In this document: in pieces, positions 1 to 8,451 of the stretch | Layout: every line of letters begins with the position of its first letter | How positions within the stretch are numbered: the stretch's first letter is position 1 | NCBI GenBank assembly: GCA_050485385.1 | Contig: JBJHBG010000011.1 | Location: 1-57,243 of the forward strand | Reading direction: 5' to 3' | Length of the DNA: 57,243 bases | Source of the DNA: RECO01 sp050485385 | GTDB lineage: Bacteria; Pseudomonadota; Alphaproteobacteria; Geminicoccales; Geminicoccaceae | Made by a program: the position numbers and the translations under genes | Notes under the pieces: generated by a model | Seen by the model: the letters and a program-made list of their open reading frames with translations, nothing else | What the model was told of the DNA's origin: nothing | Databases searched by the model: none

Positions 1-862
1 CGCGGGCGGTGAGCATGCCGCCGGCGACGACCGCGGCGACGCCGAGGGCGATGGGCACGGTCAGGGGCTCGTCGAGCAGGACGACGGCGGCGAGCGCCAC
101 CACGGCCGGGGTGAGGGCGGTGATCATGGTCGTGGTGGTCGGTCCCAGGTTGCGCACGGCATAGGCGAAGGCGAGCAGGGCGACGATGACCGAGAACACG
201 CCCTGGTAGACGCCCTGAACGACGAGCGTGGTCCAGGGGAGTTGGGGTAGGCCCACGTTCATGAAGGCGAGATAGAGGGGGAGGTAGATCGCGGCCGCCA
301 CGACGGAGACGATGGCCGTCGCCTGCACCGCCTCCAGCTGCCAGCGGCGCAGCAGGACGGTGAAGATCGACCAGCCGAAGGACCCGGTGAGGAAGCAGGC
401 GGCGCCGAGCAGGCGGCTCGGGTCGCTCGCCGACAGGGAGCCGGCGGCCAGCGAGCCGATGCCGGCGAGGATGAGTGCCAGCGGCAGGGCACGGGCGAAG
501 CCGGGGCGGTCGCCCAGTATCGGCCAGGCGAGCAGCGTGGTGTAGAGCGGCAGCATGCCCGGCATGAGGATGGCGCCGTAGGCGGCAGGCGCCAGGGTGA
601 AGCCCGTATAGACCAGCACCGCGAAGCCGAGCCCCCCGGTGAAGGCGAGCACCAGCGCCTTGCTCCAAGGGATGCCGCCCATGCCGAAGTGCAAGAGCAC
701 GGGCAGCATCACCAGCCCCGAGACGCCGAAGCGCAGCGCCGCCATGTCGACCGGGGCGATCTCGTCGCGCAGGCCGAAGCGCGAAAGCAGGAGAAAGCCC
801 GACCACAGCATCACGACGAGCAGTGCTGCGGCGATGCCGCGCAGCGGACGTGGCTCAACCAT
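1..862 (-). CDS. EamA/DMT-family transporter (3' end outside window)
   Basis: The frame reads inward from an ATG at 862 and runs off the left edge after 287 codons, so the C-terminus is missing. The product is almost entirely hydrophobic, with repeated membrane segments, the first being about residues 8-28 (GIAAALLVVMLWSGF). It shows the two-fold repeat of EamA drug/metabolite exporters, including a late LLDEPLTVPIALG stretch typical of the second EamA domain. The family exports amino acids, nucleosides or other small metabolites across the inner membrane; the substrate cannot be read here. No clear ribosome binding site precedes the ATG, so the exact start is less certain than the gene. The next gene on the same strand ends at 1281, and two hairpins lie between them. 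Confidence 0.85.
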   Translation of the reverse strand, partial: MVEPRPLRGIAAALLVVMLWSGFLLLSRFGLRDEIAPVDMAALRFGVSGLVMLPVLLHFGMGGIPWSKALVLAFTGGLGFAVLVYTGFTLAPAAYGAILMPGMLPLYTTLLAWPILGDRPGFARALPLALILAGIGSLAAGSLSASDPSRLLGAACFLTGSFGWSIFTVLLRRWQLEAVQATAIVSVVAAAIYLPLYLAFMNVGLPQLPWTTLVVQGVYQGVFSVIVALLAFAYAVRNLGPTTTTMITALTPAVVALAAVVLLDEPLTVPIALGVAAVVAGGMLTAR

Positions 863-1172
863 ACCGTGCGGACCGGTGCGTCCGGACGCGGCGCCGTGGG
901 CGTCGAGTAGCGCCGTCCTGGCGACGGGGAGGCGAGGCTAAGGTCGGAAGGTGTTTGGGCACCACGCTCGTTCTTGGATGGCGTCGCGCACCACTTCCGC
1001 CGCGCGTCGGTGGCGAGCGTGGCGGTTGCATTTGCCCGATGGACTGCAGTGTGGAGACCCGCGCGCCACGCGTCCAGGCGCCTGGTCGGTTGGCAGCCGT
1101 GCAGGTTCTCCGGAGGTCGGGCGCGGCGTTCGCAATACCCGAACGGAGCGTGGTCGCGCGCAGTGACGCGTT

Positions 1173-1202
1173 CCAGGCGGCGGCGTGGCCGTTGCCGCCT
1201 GG
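1173..1202. terminator. 9-bp inverted repeat, possible terminator
   Basis: CCAGGCGGC (1173-1181) is perfectly complementary to GCCGCCTGG (1194-1202) across a 12-base loop. It sits about 80 bp past the stop of the minus-strand 113-aa gene. There is no U-tract on either side, so a terminator role is inferred only from the stem and its position. Confidence 0.3.
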
Positions 1203-1234
1203 CGTGCCGACGGCGCGTGGTCGTCAGCTGGGCA

Positions 1235-1259
1235 TGCAGGGGGGCGAAAGCCCCCTGCA
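1235..1259. terminator. GAAA-loop hairpin, probable terminator
   Basis: A stem of TGCAGGGGG pairs with CCCCCTGCA around a C-GAAA-G loop, 22 bp beyond the stop codon of the minus-strand gene ending at 1281. The G/C-rich stem is strong but lacks a following U-run. Similar GAAA-loop hairpins lie at 10161-10179 and 16680-16701, also between genes. Confidence 0.45.
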
Positions 1260-1280
1260 CCGACCGGAATGCGGCTGCGG

Positions 1281-1622
1281 CTACTCGTCGCGGTAGGTGT
1301 CGGCTTCCCAGATCTCGACCGCGCCGTCGCCGGCGCCGGCGGCGTTGCGCACGGCGAGGTGCGTCTCGCCCACCGCGCGGGGGAAGCAGTAGACGCCCCC
1401 CGCGCGCAGCACCGGGTCGTCCTCCTGGGCGATCACGGTCGGCCCGCCGAGGCGGATGTGGCAGTTGGTCGCCGGCGCCACGTAGACCATGTGCTCCTCC
1501 AGGGCGCGGCTGCACCGTGCGGACGACGGCGTGCTCGTCACCACCTGACGGCTGCCCCACTTCCAATGGGCGATGCCGACGCTGACACCGTTGTGATCGC
1601 GGGCAAACCTGGTCGTGTTCAT
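1281..1622 (-). CDS. hypothetical protein, 113 aa
   Basis: I do not recognise this protein. The ATG at 1622 is preceded by a good AAGGAAAG ribosome binding site about 7 bases upstream, which is the main reason for calling a gene. The sequence has no signal peptide or membrane segment. The C-terminal 70 residues look like a small beta-rich domain (MVYVAPATNCHIRLGG, then GGVYCFPRAVGETHLAV), with three cysteines in the whole protein. An AT-rich stretch that could hold its promoter lies just upstream (1665-1697), and hairpins lie downstream, so it looks like a single-gene transcript. FadL lies upstream on the same strand but more than 100 bp away. Function unknown; a false gene cannot be fully excluded. 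Confidence 0.5.
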   Translation of the reverse strand: MNTTRFARDHNGVSVGIAHWKWGSRQVVTSTPSSARCSRALEEHMVYVAPATNCHIRLGGPTVIAQEDDPVLRAGGVYCFPRAVGETHLAVRNAAGAGDGAVEIWEADTYRDE

Positions 1623-1664
1623 CGAGTCTTTCCTTGTCGGCAATGGCTGCGAGGTCCTGCCGCG

Positions 1665-1697
1665 AGATATGATCATAATCCTATTTTGATTGCAAGA
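1665..1697. promoter_or_regulatory. AT-rich promoter/operator region of the 113-aa gene
   Basis: This is one of the few AT-rich patches in the window. It contains a perfect 10-bp palindrome TATGATCATA (1668-1677), which also holds a TATGAT -10-like hexamer on the minus strand, and a TTGCAA on the minus strand 17 bp from TCATAT. No hexamer pair is close to consensus at ideal spacing, so a promoter is inferred mainly from base composition and position. Confidence 0.35.
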
Positions 1698-1726
1698 GAT
1701 CGTCAGGGCGTCGCGTTGACGCGGCC

Positions 1727-2995
1727 TCAGAACCGGAGCGAGCCGTGCAGGGTCACGATGTCGATGGAGTTCTCGAACCGACCGCTCAGGTTGCCGCGCT
1801 GCGTGTCGGCGAGATCGATCTTGCCGTCGGCGACGAAGATGCGCGAGTAGCCGGCGCCGACGCGCGCCCATTGCAATGGCTGCCAGTCGACCCCGAGCGA
1901 GATCCAGGTGCGATCCGCATCGGGAATGCGTGGGGTCCGGTACGCGTCGCGGTTCGGCGTCTGGTCGTAGGCGACGCCCGCCTGGAGGACGAGGTCGCTG
2001 CGCGGCCGGTATTCGGCGCCGAGGGCGAAGAACCACGTGTCGCGCCACTTCTGCTCGGTGACGCTGGGATTGCTGCCGTCGTCGAAGGTGATGCGCAACT
2101 CGTCGAAGGTGCTCCAGCCGGTCCACTCCACCGTACCCAGCACCGTCCACCGTTCGCCCAGGTCCTGCGCCACGCCGAGCGAGGCGATCTGCGGCGTCTG
2201 GATCCCGGCCCGACCGCCGACGGTGGGTTGCGGCGGGATCGGCGCCTCGGTGCTGATCCGGCGCTTGCCGGTCAGGCTGTGATTGATCTGCGAACGGTAG
2301 CCGAGGCCGACACGCGTGGTCGGCGTGGGTTGGGCCAGCACGCCCAGGGTGAAGCCGTAGTCCCAGTCCGAACCCTTCACCTCGGCCTGCGCATCGGGCG
2401 TCCCTGGCGCGAACGAGACCGCGTTGCCGAGCGTGGCGTCGGCATATTGGGCGACGAAGCCGGCGGCGACGGTGAACTGGTCGTTGATGCGGTACGCCAC
2501 CGCGGGATTGATGTTGACGGTGAGGAGGTCGCTCTCGGTCGCGTGGTAGCGGCCGATCCAATCGTCGGGTTGTTCCGTGCGCAAGCCGAAGGGAGCCGTG
2601 ATGCCCAGCCCGAAGTGCCAGTTGCCGGTGGCAATCATCGCGTAAGTTGCGGGGACGATCGCTTGATCGGCGATGTTGCCACCGCTGGACCCGGTAAGGG
2701 GGGCGCCGGAGATGGGGGTGGTACCGGAGCCGTCCTTGAAGCGCGAGCGCGGGATGATGTAGCTGATGCTGGTGTGCACCTGCTTGCCGTCGTGCAGCCC
2801 CAGGGTCGCCGGATTGAAGTACATCGTGCTGATGTCGCGCCCGCCAGCGGCCACGCCGGCATAGGAAAGACCCTGAAAACTGCCGCTCTGCTCGCGGATG
2901 GCGTAACCCGAGGCCAGGGTGTCGGCCGCGAAGGTCGGCAAGAGGGCACCGGCGACGAGTGCGGCCCGGCCGCCCGAGCCTAGGCGTTCGATCAT
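1727..2995 (-). CDS. OmpP1/FadL/TodX-family outer membrane transporter, 422 aa
   Basis: Long-chain fatty acid or hydrophobic-compound porin of the outer membrane. The ATG at 2995 has a strong GGGGGAGG about 11 bases upstream, so it is preferred over upstream in-frame starts. A signal peptide covers about residues 1-30. Next comes the family N-terminal signature (SGYAIREQS, then SYAG and DISTMYFNPATLG), equivalent to the FadL hatch region. The remainder is alternating beta-strand sequence with many tyrosine and tryptophan residues, and the protein ends in phenylalanine (HGSLRF), as outer membrane barrels do. Length matches the family (about 400-450 aa). The secreted MBL-fold gene at 3181 is divergent. 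Relatives import fatty acids, toluene or other hydrophobic compounds; the substrate is not determined. Confidence 0.92.
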   Translation of the reverse strand: MIERLGSGGRAALVAGALLPTFAADTLASGYAIREQSGSFQGLSYAGVAAGGRDISTMYFNPATLGLHDGKQVHTSISYIIPRSRFKDGSGTTPISGAPLTGSSGGNIADQAIVPATYAMIATGNWHFGLGITAPFGLRTEQPDDWIGRYHATESDLLTVNINPAVAYRINDQFTVAAGFVAQYADATLGNAVSFAPGTPDAQAEVKGSDWDYGFTLGVLAQPTPTTRVGLGYRSQINHSLTGKRRISTEAPIPPQPTVGGRAGIQTPQIASLGVAQDLGERWTVLGTVEWTGWSTFDELRITFDDGSNPSVTEQKWRDTWFFALGAEYRPRSDLVLQAGVAYDQTPNRDAYRTPRIPDADRTWISLGVDWQPLQWARVGAGYSRIFVADGKIDLADTQRGNLSGRFENSIDIVTLHGSLRF

Positions 2996-3180
2996 GGTCG
3001 TCTCAACCTCCCCCTCGGCCCGATCGCGCAGAACGCAATTTGGAGCCCATGAACATCGCGGCACCGGTAAGCTGCCAGTCCTCGTTTGGCAAAGTTTCCT
3101 GTCGGTTGGCAACCCTCGGTTGGTTGGTCGACGCCCGAGGCGCCCTACCTCATGGTGCTAGCGCGACGACGGAGGGTCGG

Positions 3181-3963
3181 ATGGAACGTCTGCTCGCTTG
3201 CTGTTTCGCCTTGCTCGCCGCCACCGGAGCGGCTTCGGCCGGTTGTTTCCCGGTGGCGGAGACGCCGTCCCTGCTGCATCGCGCGTCGTTCGAGCCGGAA
3301 CCGCTGCCGGCCGACGCGACGGTGCGGCTTTCTTTCCTCGGCCACGCCTCGTTTCTGATCGAGACCTCGGGCGGCGCCAGTGCGGTGACCGACTACAACG
3401 GCGTCCACCGAGCACCGTTCGCGCCGCGGCTCGTCACCATGAACAATGCCCACGGCACCCACTGGACCGATCGCATCGAGGACGGCGTCGAAGTCGTCCT
3501 GCGCGGTTGGGATCCGGCCGGCACCGCGTTGCCGGAGCATGACGTCACCATGGACGACATGCGGGTGCGCAACGTCGTGACGTCCGTGCGCGGCCGGCAG
3601 GGTGCCGCTGCCAACAGCAACTCGATCTTCGTGTTCGAGGTGGAGGACCTGTGCATCGCCCACCTCGGCCACCTGCACCATGCGCTCGAGGACTATCACT
3701 TGGCGGAACTCGGCATCATCGACGTGCTGCTGGTGCCGATCGACGGTAGTTGGACCATGCCCCAATCGGTCGCGGTGGAAGTGATCGAGCAGATCCGCCC
3801 GTCGGTCGTCATCCCGATGCACTATTTCGGGCGTCACGTACTCGACTCGTTTCTCGATCTGGCGGGCGAGGATTGGTCGGTGACCGTCCTCGCGGAACCG
3901 GTCTGGTCGGTGTCGCGATGGGATCTGCCGTTCCGCGAGATCGTGGTCATGCAGGGCTATTGA
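3181..3963 (+). CDS. secreted MBL-fold hydrolase-like protein (UlaG-type), 260 aa
   Basis: The ATG at 3181 follows a clear GGAGGG five bases upstream. Residues 1-20 form a signal peptide ending ASAG-C, so the protein is exported to the periplasm; the site resembles a lipobox but lacks the usual leucine at -3. The core follows the metallo-beta-lactamase fold of the UlaG-like group: FLGHASFLIET near the N-terminus, a HLGHLHH histidine cluster, DVLLVPIDG, and a late VVIPMHYFG strand with the metal-ligand histidine. The classic HxHxDH motif is not present in standard form, so the metal site may be altered. It is divergent from the FadL gene. Substrate unknown. Confidence 0.8.
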   Translation: MERLLACCFALLAATGAASAGCFPVAETPSLLHRASFEPEPLPADATVRLSFLGHASFLIETSGGASAVTDYNGVHRAPFAPRLVTMNNAHGTHWTDRIEDGVEVVLRGWDPAGTALPEHDVTMDDMRVRNVVTSVRGRQGAAANSNSIFVFEVEDLCIAHLGHLHHALEDYHLAELGIIDVLLVPIDGSWTMPQSVAVEVIEQIRPSVVIPMHYFGRHVLDSFLDLAGEDWSVTVLAEPVWSVSRWDLPFREIVVMQGY

Positions 3964-3966
3964 GCG

Positions 3967-4608
3967 TCAGGCGAACGCGCTCGCGAACACCGCGATCCCG
4001 ACCAGGATGAGGACCACGCCCAGGCCACGGTGGACCCGGTGCAGCCAGACGTCGGCCACCCGGCCGGAGACGTGGCCGACGAACCAGACGAAGGCCGACC
4101 AGCACACCATCGCGCCGAGGAAGATGCCGACGGTGATGGCAACCAGTGCGTCCGCCCAGTAGGCATCCTCGATCCGCGTGTGGATCCCGAGTGCCGTGAA
4201 CATCGCGGCGAAGGCGCCGGCGATCGCCGGGTTGCCGATGGTCACGAGGAAGGCCTGGCCGCCCGAGGCCAGGAGCCGGCGCTTGCTGGCGGTGGCGATC
4301 ACGCCTTGCTTCGGCTTCCCCTTGGCGCCGATCTCCAGCACCGCGGCAATGCCGACGGCGACCAGGATCACGCCCGCGACCATCTCCAACTCGTGCAGGT
4401 GCTCCTCCAGCCAGACGGTGACGAAGCCGATGCCGAGCCCGACGATGCCGCCGATGACGGCATCGGCGAACGCCGTGCCGATGCCGCAGGCGATGCCGCC
4501 GCGAAAGCCCCAGTGCAGCGTCTGCCGCACCGCGAGGGCCCCGGCGGGACCGAACGGTGCGGCGAGCAGGAGGCCGCTGACCAGACCGAGGAGGAAGAGC
4601 GCGATCAC
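3967..4608 (-). CDS. LysE-family translocator, 213 aa
   Basis: Inner-membrane exporter of the LysE/RhtB superfamily. The start is a GTG at 4608. About six hydrophobic segments are visible. The first carries the family signature (SGLLLAAPFGPAGALAVRQ), comparable to the PGPN-type motif of LysE proteins, and TIGNPAIAGAF in the middle is also typical. A charged loop (GAKGKPKQG, ASKRR) separates the two halves. Length fits the family (about 200-215 aa). The family exports amino acids or related small metabolites; the substrate is not predictable. The gene is convergent with the MBL-fold gene, with only 3 bp between stop codons. Confidence 0.88.
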   Translation of the reverse strand: MIALFLLGLVSGLLLAAPFGPAGALAVRQTLHWGFRGGIACGIGTAFADAVIGGIVGLGIGFVTVWLEEHLHELEMVAGVILVAVGIAAVLEIGAKGKPKQGVIATASKRRLLASGGQAFLVTIGNPAIAGAFAAMFTALGIHTRIEDAYWADALVAITVGIFLGAMVCWSAFVWFVGHVSGRVADVWLHRVHRGLGVVLILVGIAVFASAFA

Positions 4609-4696
4609 GGGCCTAACGGTCCCCGACGACGTGGCCTTCGGTCAACCCTTCGAGCGCCAGCGACATGGATGGCCACGTCTCGTCGGATGGTGCCGT

Positions 4697-5251
4697 TCAG
4701 CGTTCGGACGGTCCTTCCACGTCGTGAACGTGGACGTCGTGCACGGCGAAGCGGGCGAGGACCGGCAAGGCCTTCGCCGCCGCGTCGTCGTCGGCGATGC
4801 GCACCCATAGGAGAATGCCACCGGCCTCCAATTGCTCCTGCAACCAGTCGGCGTGCCGTCGATCGAGCACATGGCCGAGCACGCTCGCCGCCGCCGTGCC
4901 AGCGACCGCGGCACCGATGACGAGCCCCGTTACGAACCCGGTCGAGGCCACTACCGCGCCGGCCGCGAGCAGCGGTGGCGCCCAGGTCAGCGAGCCGATC
5001 ATCCGCCCCTCGGTCTCCGCCGGATCTGCCAGCCGGCGGTAGGCGACCCTTGGCGCCGTCGGATCGTCGACCAACTCCTCGACGTGCTCGTAGGTATGGC
5101 CGAGCTTGCGTCGAACCGCGTCACGATCCGCCAGCAGGCTGAGGTCGCTTTCGGCGAAACCCGCTGCCAGCAGCGTGCGCACCGCTTCGTCCAGATCGGC
5201 GACGTCGTCGAATACCGCCACAGCCTCCTGCACCTTGCCGTCGTCCGCCAT
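4697..5251 (-). CDS. hypothetical protein with glycine-rich membrane hairpin, 184 aa
   Basis: No confident family. The ATG at 5251 follows a GGAGG about 6 bases upstream. Residues about 1-70 form a soluble domain reading like a stress-type ferredoxin-fold unit (VAVFDDVADLDEAVRTLLAAGF, here described by pattern only). A glycine/alanine-rich hydrophobic hairpin follows (about residues 90-135, VIGAAVAGTAAASVLG). A short C-terminal domain ends with LLWVRIADDDAAAKAL and an HDVHVHDVE tail. This layout resembles general-stress or DUF1269-like membrane-associated proteins, but that is only a resemblance. It is divergent from the flavin reductase gene, whose start lies about 100 bp away. Confidence 0.65.
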   Translation of the reverse strand: MADDGKVQEAVAVFDDVADLDEAVRTLLAAGFAESDLSLLADRDAVRRKLGHTYEHVEELVDDPTAPRVAYRRLADPAETEGRMIGSLTWAPPLLAAGAVVASTGFVTGLVIGAAVAGTAAASVLGHVLDRRHADWLQEQLEAGGILLWVRIADDDAAAKALPVLARFAVHDVHVHDVEGPSER

Positions 5252-5349
5252 CGCCGCCTCCGCTGGACGGCGGGTCAGCCGTTTGACCGCCGTCAACGGC
5301 TGGGCTACGGCCAAGGCGCCGCGGTGGCAAGTCAAGGAGTATGCTTTCG

Positions 5350-5979
5350 ATGTTCTACCGTACCGACCAGCCACACGGGCTACCGCACAATCCGTTCAAC
5401 GCGCTGGTGGTGCCGCGGCCGATCGGCTGGATTTCCAGCCTCGACCGCGAGGGCATGGTCAATCTCGCCCCTTATTCCTTCTTCAACGCCGTCGCCTACA
5501 CGCCGCCGCAGGTGATCTTTTCCGCCACGGGCGCGCACGCGGCAGGGGGCCTGAAGGACAGCGTCAAGAACATCGAGGAGAGGGGCGAGTTCGTCTGCAA
5601 CCTCGTCACCGCCAAGCTGGCGCAAGCGATGAACCTCAGTTCGGCGGCCGCACCGCGCGACGTCGACGAGTTCGAGTTGGCCGGGCTCACCAAGGCACCG
5701 AGCACGCTCGTCGCGCCGCCGCGCGTGGCGGAGAGCCCGGCGCACCTCGAGTGCACGCTGGTCCGCATCGTCGAACTGGAGACCGTCGATCCGGCGAAGA
5801 GTCCCAACCGGCTCGTCATCGGCAAGGTCGTCGGCATCCACATCGACGATGCCGTGCTCACGGACGGGCTGGTCGACATCGCCAAGCTGAAGCCCCTCGC
5901 CCGCCTCGGCTACATGGACTACACGCCGGTCACCGAGGTGTTCGAGATGCTGCGACCGCGCTGGCCGCCTCAGGCGTAG
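5350..5979 (+). CDS. flavin reductase-like (FMN-binding split barrel) protein, 209 aa
   Basis: Flavin reductase-like domain protein. Two in-frame ATGs exist; the one at 5350 is preferred because the AAGGAG (5334-5339) lies 10 bases before it but only 1 base before the ATG at 5341. The N-terminus has the family pattern: NPFNALVVPRPIGWISS, NLAPYSFFNAVAYTPPQVIFSA, and then a KNIEERGEFVCNLV helix-strand. Such proteins bind FMN and either reduce flavin with NAD(P)H for a partner monooxygenase or act as flavoenzymes themselves. No monooxygenase is adjacent. Downstream, MaoC starts 5 bp after the stop and GNAT overlaps MaoC, so the three are probably one transcript. Confidence 0.88.
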   Translation: MFYRTDQPHGLPHNPFNALVVPRPIGWISSLDREGMVNLAPYSFFNAVAYTPPQVIFSATGAHAAGGLKDSVKNIEERGEFVCNLVTAKLAQAMNLSSAAAPRDVDEFELAGLTKAPSTLVAPPRVAESPAHLECTLVRIVELETVDPAKSPNRLVIGKVVGIHIDDAVLTDGLVDIAKLKPLARLGYMDYTPVTEVFEMLRPRWPPQA

Positions 5980-5983
5980 GACG

Positions 5984-6427
5984 ATGTACCTCGACGAGTT
6001 CGCCGTCGGTCAGCGTTTCGTCAGCGGCGGCTGCACCCTGAGCGAGGCGCAGATCCTCGACTTCGCGTTCCACTACGACCCGCAGCCCTTCCACATGGAC
6101 AAGGAGGCGGCCGCGGATTGGCCCTATGGCGGCGTCATCGCCAGCGGTTTCCAGACCATGCTCGTGGGCTTTCGCCTGTTCTATGACATGGGCGTGATCA
6201 ACCGCGGCTCCCTCGGCTCGCCCGGCATGGACGAGGTGCGCTGGCTGCGGCCCGTCAGGCCCGGCGACACGCTCCACGCGGAGGCGGAGATCCTGGCGGT
6301 ACGGCCTTCGCGCTCGCGGCCGGATCGCGGCACCGTGGTCATCGCCCACAGCGTCGCCAACCAGCACGGCGAACCGGTGATGACCTACCGTTGCCTGCAT
6401 CTCCAGCGGGTGCGCCCCGCGGCATGA
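5984..6427 (+). CDS. MaoC-family (hot-dog fold) dehydratase, 147 aa
   Basis: Single hot-dog-domain protein of the MaoC/(R)-specific enoyl-CoA hydratase group. The catalytic dyad is visible as Asp32 and His37 in FHYDPQPFHMD, followed by VIASGFQT, the usual central-helix glycine segment. The C-terminal half (DEVRWLRPVRPGDTLHAE) is the conserved strand pair of the family. The family hydrates trans-2-enoyl-CoA or related thioesters in beta-oxidation or polyester supply; the true substrate is unknown. It lies 5 bp after the flavin reductase stop, and its own stop overlaps the next start (ATGA), which implies translational coupling. Confidence 0.9.
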   Translation: MYLDEFAVGQRFVSGGCTLSEAQILDFAFHYDPQPFHMDKEAAADWPYGGVIASGFQTMLVGFRLFYDMGVINRGSLGSPGMDEVRWLRPVRPGDTLHAEAEILAVRPSRSRPDRGTVVIAHSVANQHGEPVMTYRCLHLQRVRPAA

Positions 6428-6981
6428 CGCCGCCCGAGCGTCTGACGACCCAGCGGCTCCTCCTCCGGCCGCCGACGGCGGGCGACTTGCCCGCGCTGGC
6501 GGCACTGCATGCCGACGCCACGGTGATGGCGTACTTCCGATCGCCCATGGACCGCACCGACTCGGACGCCTTCATGGCGCGGGCCGCAGCCCATCGCGAG
6601 GCGCACGGCTTCGGCTTCTGGACGGTAGAGCGGCGGACGGACGGGGCGGTGCTCGGTCTGGTCGGCCTGCTGGTGCCAACCTTCACCGCGCACTTCACCC
6701 CCTGCGTCGAGATCGGTTGGCGGCTCGCCCGTACGCATTGGGGGCAGGGCTATGCGGGGGAGGCCGCGACCGCCACCTTGGCGTTCGGCTTCGATGCGCT
6801 CGGCTTGGCGGAGATCGTGGCGTTCACCGTGCCCGCCAACCGCCGCTCCTGGCGGCTGATGGAGCGGCTCGGCATGAGGCGCGATCCGCGCGACGATTTC
6901 GACCATCCCAATCTGCCGCCGGGCCATGCGCTGCGGCGCCACGTCCTCTACCGCATTGCGGCCCCGACCGGGCGCGGGTAG
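6424..6981 (+). CDS. GNAT-family (RimJ/RimL-type) N-acetyltransferase, 185 aa
   Basis: Acetyl-CoA dependent N-acetyltransferase. The N-terminus TQRLLLRPPTAGDLPAL is the RimJ/RimL opening. The acetyl-CoA binding loop appears as THWGQGYAGEA (Q/R-x-x-G-x-A type), and the C-terminal strand NRRSWRLMERLGMRRD is characteristic of this subgroup. The start at 6424 is chosen because it makes a 4-bp ATGA overlap with the MaoC stop; earlier in-frame starts lie inside MaoC. Relatives acetylate ribosomal protein termini, antibiotics or metabolites; the acceptor is not predictable. It is convergent with purA, with 17 bp between the stops. Confidence 0.88.
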   Translation: MTPPERLTTQRLLLRPPTAGDLPALAALHADATVMAYFRSPMDRTDSDAFMARAAAHREAHGFGFWTVERRTDGAVLGLVGLLVPTFTAHFTPCVEIGWRLARTHWGQGYAGEAATATLAFGFDALGLAEIVAFTVPANRRSWRLMERLGMRRDPRDDFDHPNLPPGHALRRHVLYRIAAPTGRG

Positions 6982-6998
6982 GCGCCGCCCGCGCGACC

Positions 6999-8306
6999 TC
7001 AGTCGGCGAAGGGGTCCGTCACCAGGATGGTGTCGTCGCGCTTCGGGCTGGTCGACAGCAGGGCGACCGGCGCTTCGACCAGTTCCTCCAGCCGCTTGAC
7101 GTACTTCACCGCCGCCGCCGGCAGGTCGGCGAAGCTGCGCGCACCCTCGGTGCTCTCGCTCCAGCCGTCCAGCTCCTCGTAGACCGGCTGTACCCGCGCC
7201 TGCGCGCTCATGCCGGCCGGCAGATGGTGCAGGGTCTGGCCTTCCAGGGTGTAGGCGGTGCAGACCTTCAGCCGCTCCATGCCGTCGAGGACGTCGAGCT
7301 TGGTGAGCGCCATGCCGTGGATGCCGCCCAGGCGCACGGCTTGGCGCACCAGCACGGCATCGAACCAGCCGCAGCGGCGGGGCCGGCCGGTCACCGTACC
7401 GAACTCGCGGCCGCGCTCGCCGAGGCGGCGGCCGACCTCGTTCGCCTGCTCGGTGGGGAACGGCCCCTCGCCGACCCGGGTGGTGTAGGCCTTGGTGATG
7501 CCGAGCACGTAGCCGACCGCGCCCGGTCCGATGCCGGAGCCGGCGGCAGCCGCACCGGCCAGTGTGTTCGACGAGGTCACGAACGGATAGGTGCCGTGGT
7601 CGATATCGAGCATCGCCCCTTGCGCGCCCTCGAACAGGATGCGCCGTCCGGCGCGGCGCAGCTCCGAGAGCCTGAGCCAGACGGGCTCGGCGTAGGGCAG
7701 AAGCTTGGGCGCCAGCGCCATCAGGTCGGCGAGCAGCGGGCCGCCGTCGACCTCCGGCTCGCCGAAGCCGCGCCGCAGCGCGTTGTGGTGCAGCAGAAGG
7801 TCGTGGAGCTTGCGCTCCAGCGTGGTCGGATCGGCGAGATCGCAGAGGCGCACCGCGCGCCGCGCCACCTTGTCCTCGTAGGCCGGCCCGATGCCCCGGC
7901 CGGTGGTGCCGATCTTGCCCGTGCCGGCGTTGGCGCCGTCACGGGCACGCTCGCGCGCCCGGTCCAACTCGCCGTGCACCGGCAGGATCAAGGGCACGTT
8001 CTCGGCGATCCTCAGACTATCGGAGCCGACCGCCACGCCTTGGGCGCGGACTTGCTCGATCTCCCGCAACAGCGCCCAAGGGTCGACCACCACGCCGTTG
8101 CCGATGATCGACAGCTTGCCCGGCCGCACCACGCCCGAGGGCAGGAGCGACAGCTTGTAGGTCACGCCGTCGACGACCAGCGTGTGGCCGGCGTTGTGGC
8201 CGCCTTGGAAGCGGACGATCACGTCGGCCCGCTCCGACAGCCAGTCGACGATCTTGCCCTTGCCCTCGTCTCCCCATTGGGAGCCGATCACCGCCACGTT
8301 GGTCAT
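6999..8306 (-). CDS. purA: adenylosuccinate synthetase
   Basis: Joins IMP and aspartate using GTP to form adenylosuccinate, the first committed step to AMP, in the cytoplasm. The 435-aa length is standard. The GTP loop GDEGKGK (residues 12-18) includes the catalytic Asp13, and FQGGHNAGHT supplies the catalytic His41. Also present are the IMP-site segment (GTTGRGIGPAYEDK), FEGAQGAMLDIDHGTYPFVT and TGRPRRCGWFD. The C-terminal KRDDTI completes the fold. In many alphaproteobacteria purA lies near serA; here an EAL gene, ridA-like and dehalogenase-like genes separate them. The EAL gene is divergent, with a 145-bp gap. Confidence 0.98.
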   Translation of the reverse strand: MTNVAVIGSQWGDEGKGKIVDWLSERADVIVRFQGGHNAGHTLVVDGVTYKLSLLPSGVVRPGKLSIIGNGVVVDPWALLREIEQVRAQGVAVGSDSLRIAENVPLILPVHGELDRARERARDGANAGTGKIGTTGRGIGPAYEDKVARRAVRLCDLADPTTLERKLHDLLLHHNALRRGFGEPEVDGGPLLADLMALAPKLLPYAEPVWLRLSELRRAGRRILFEGAQGAMLDIDHGTYPFVTSSNTLAGAAAAGSGIGPGAVGYVLGITKAYTTRVGEGPFPTEQANEVGRRLGERGREFGTVTGRPRRCGWFDAVLVRQAVRLGGIHGMALTKLDVLDGMERLKVCTAYTLEGQTLHHLPAGMSAQARVQPVYEELDGWSESTEGARSFADLPAAAVKYVKRLEELVEAPVALLSTSPKRDDTILVTDPFAD

Positions 8307-8451
8307 CTAGGTCGCGTCCTCTTGGTTCGGCCGGCGGATCATCCACGGCTGGGCGCCGCGGGCAACCCCGGCGGGGCGTCCGGCGGCGTTAACCGAAGGT
8401 CAATCCTGGTGCGGCAGGCTACGCCGATAGCCACCCGCATGGGTTCATTTC

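Larger units (their letters stand above)
863..1280. other. 418-bp intergenic stretch with two hairpins
   Basis: No credible gene was found here on either strand: the open frames are arginine-rich and show no family pattern. It lies upstream of the EamA gene and downstream of the 113-aa gene, both on the minus strand. The only structure noticed is two inverted repeats, at 1173-1202 and 1235-1259, listed separately. No convincing sigma70 promoter for the EamA gene stood out. Confidence 0.5.
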
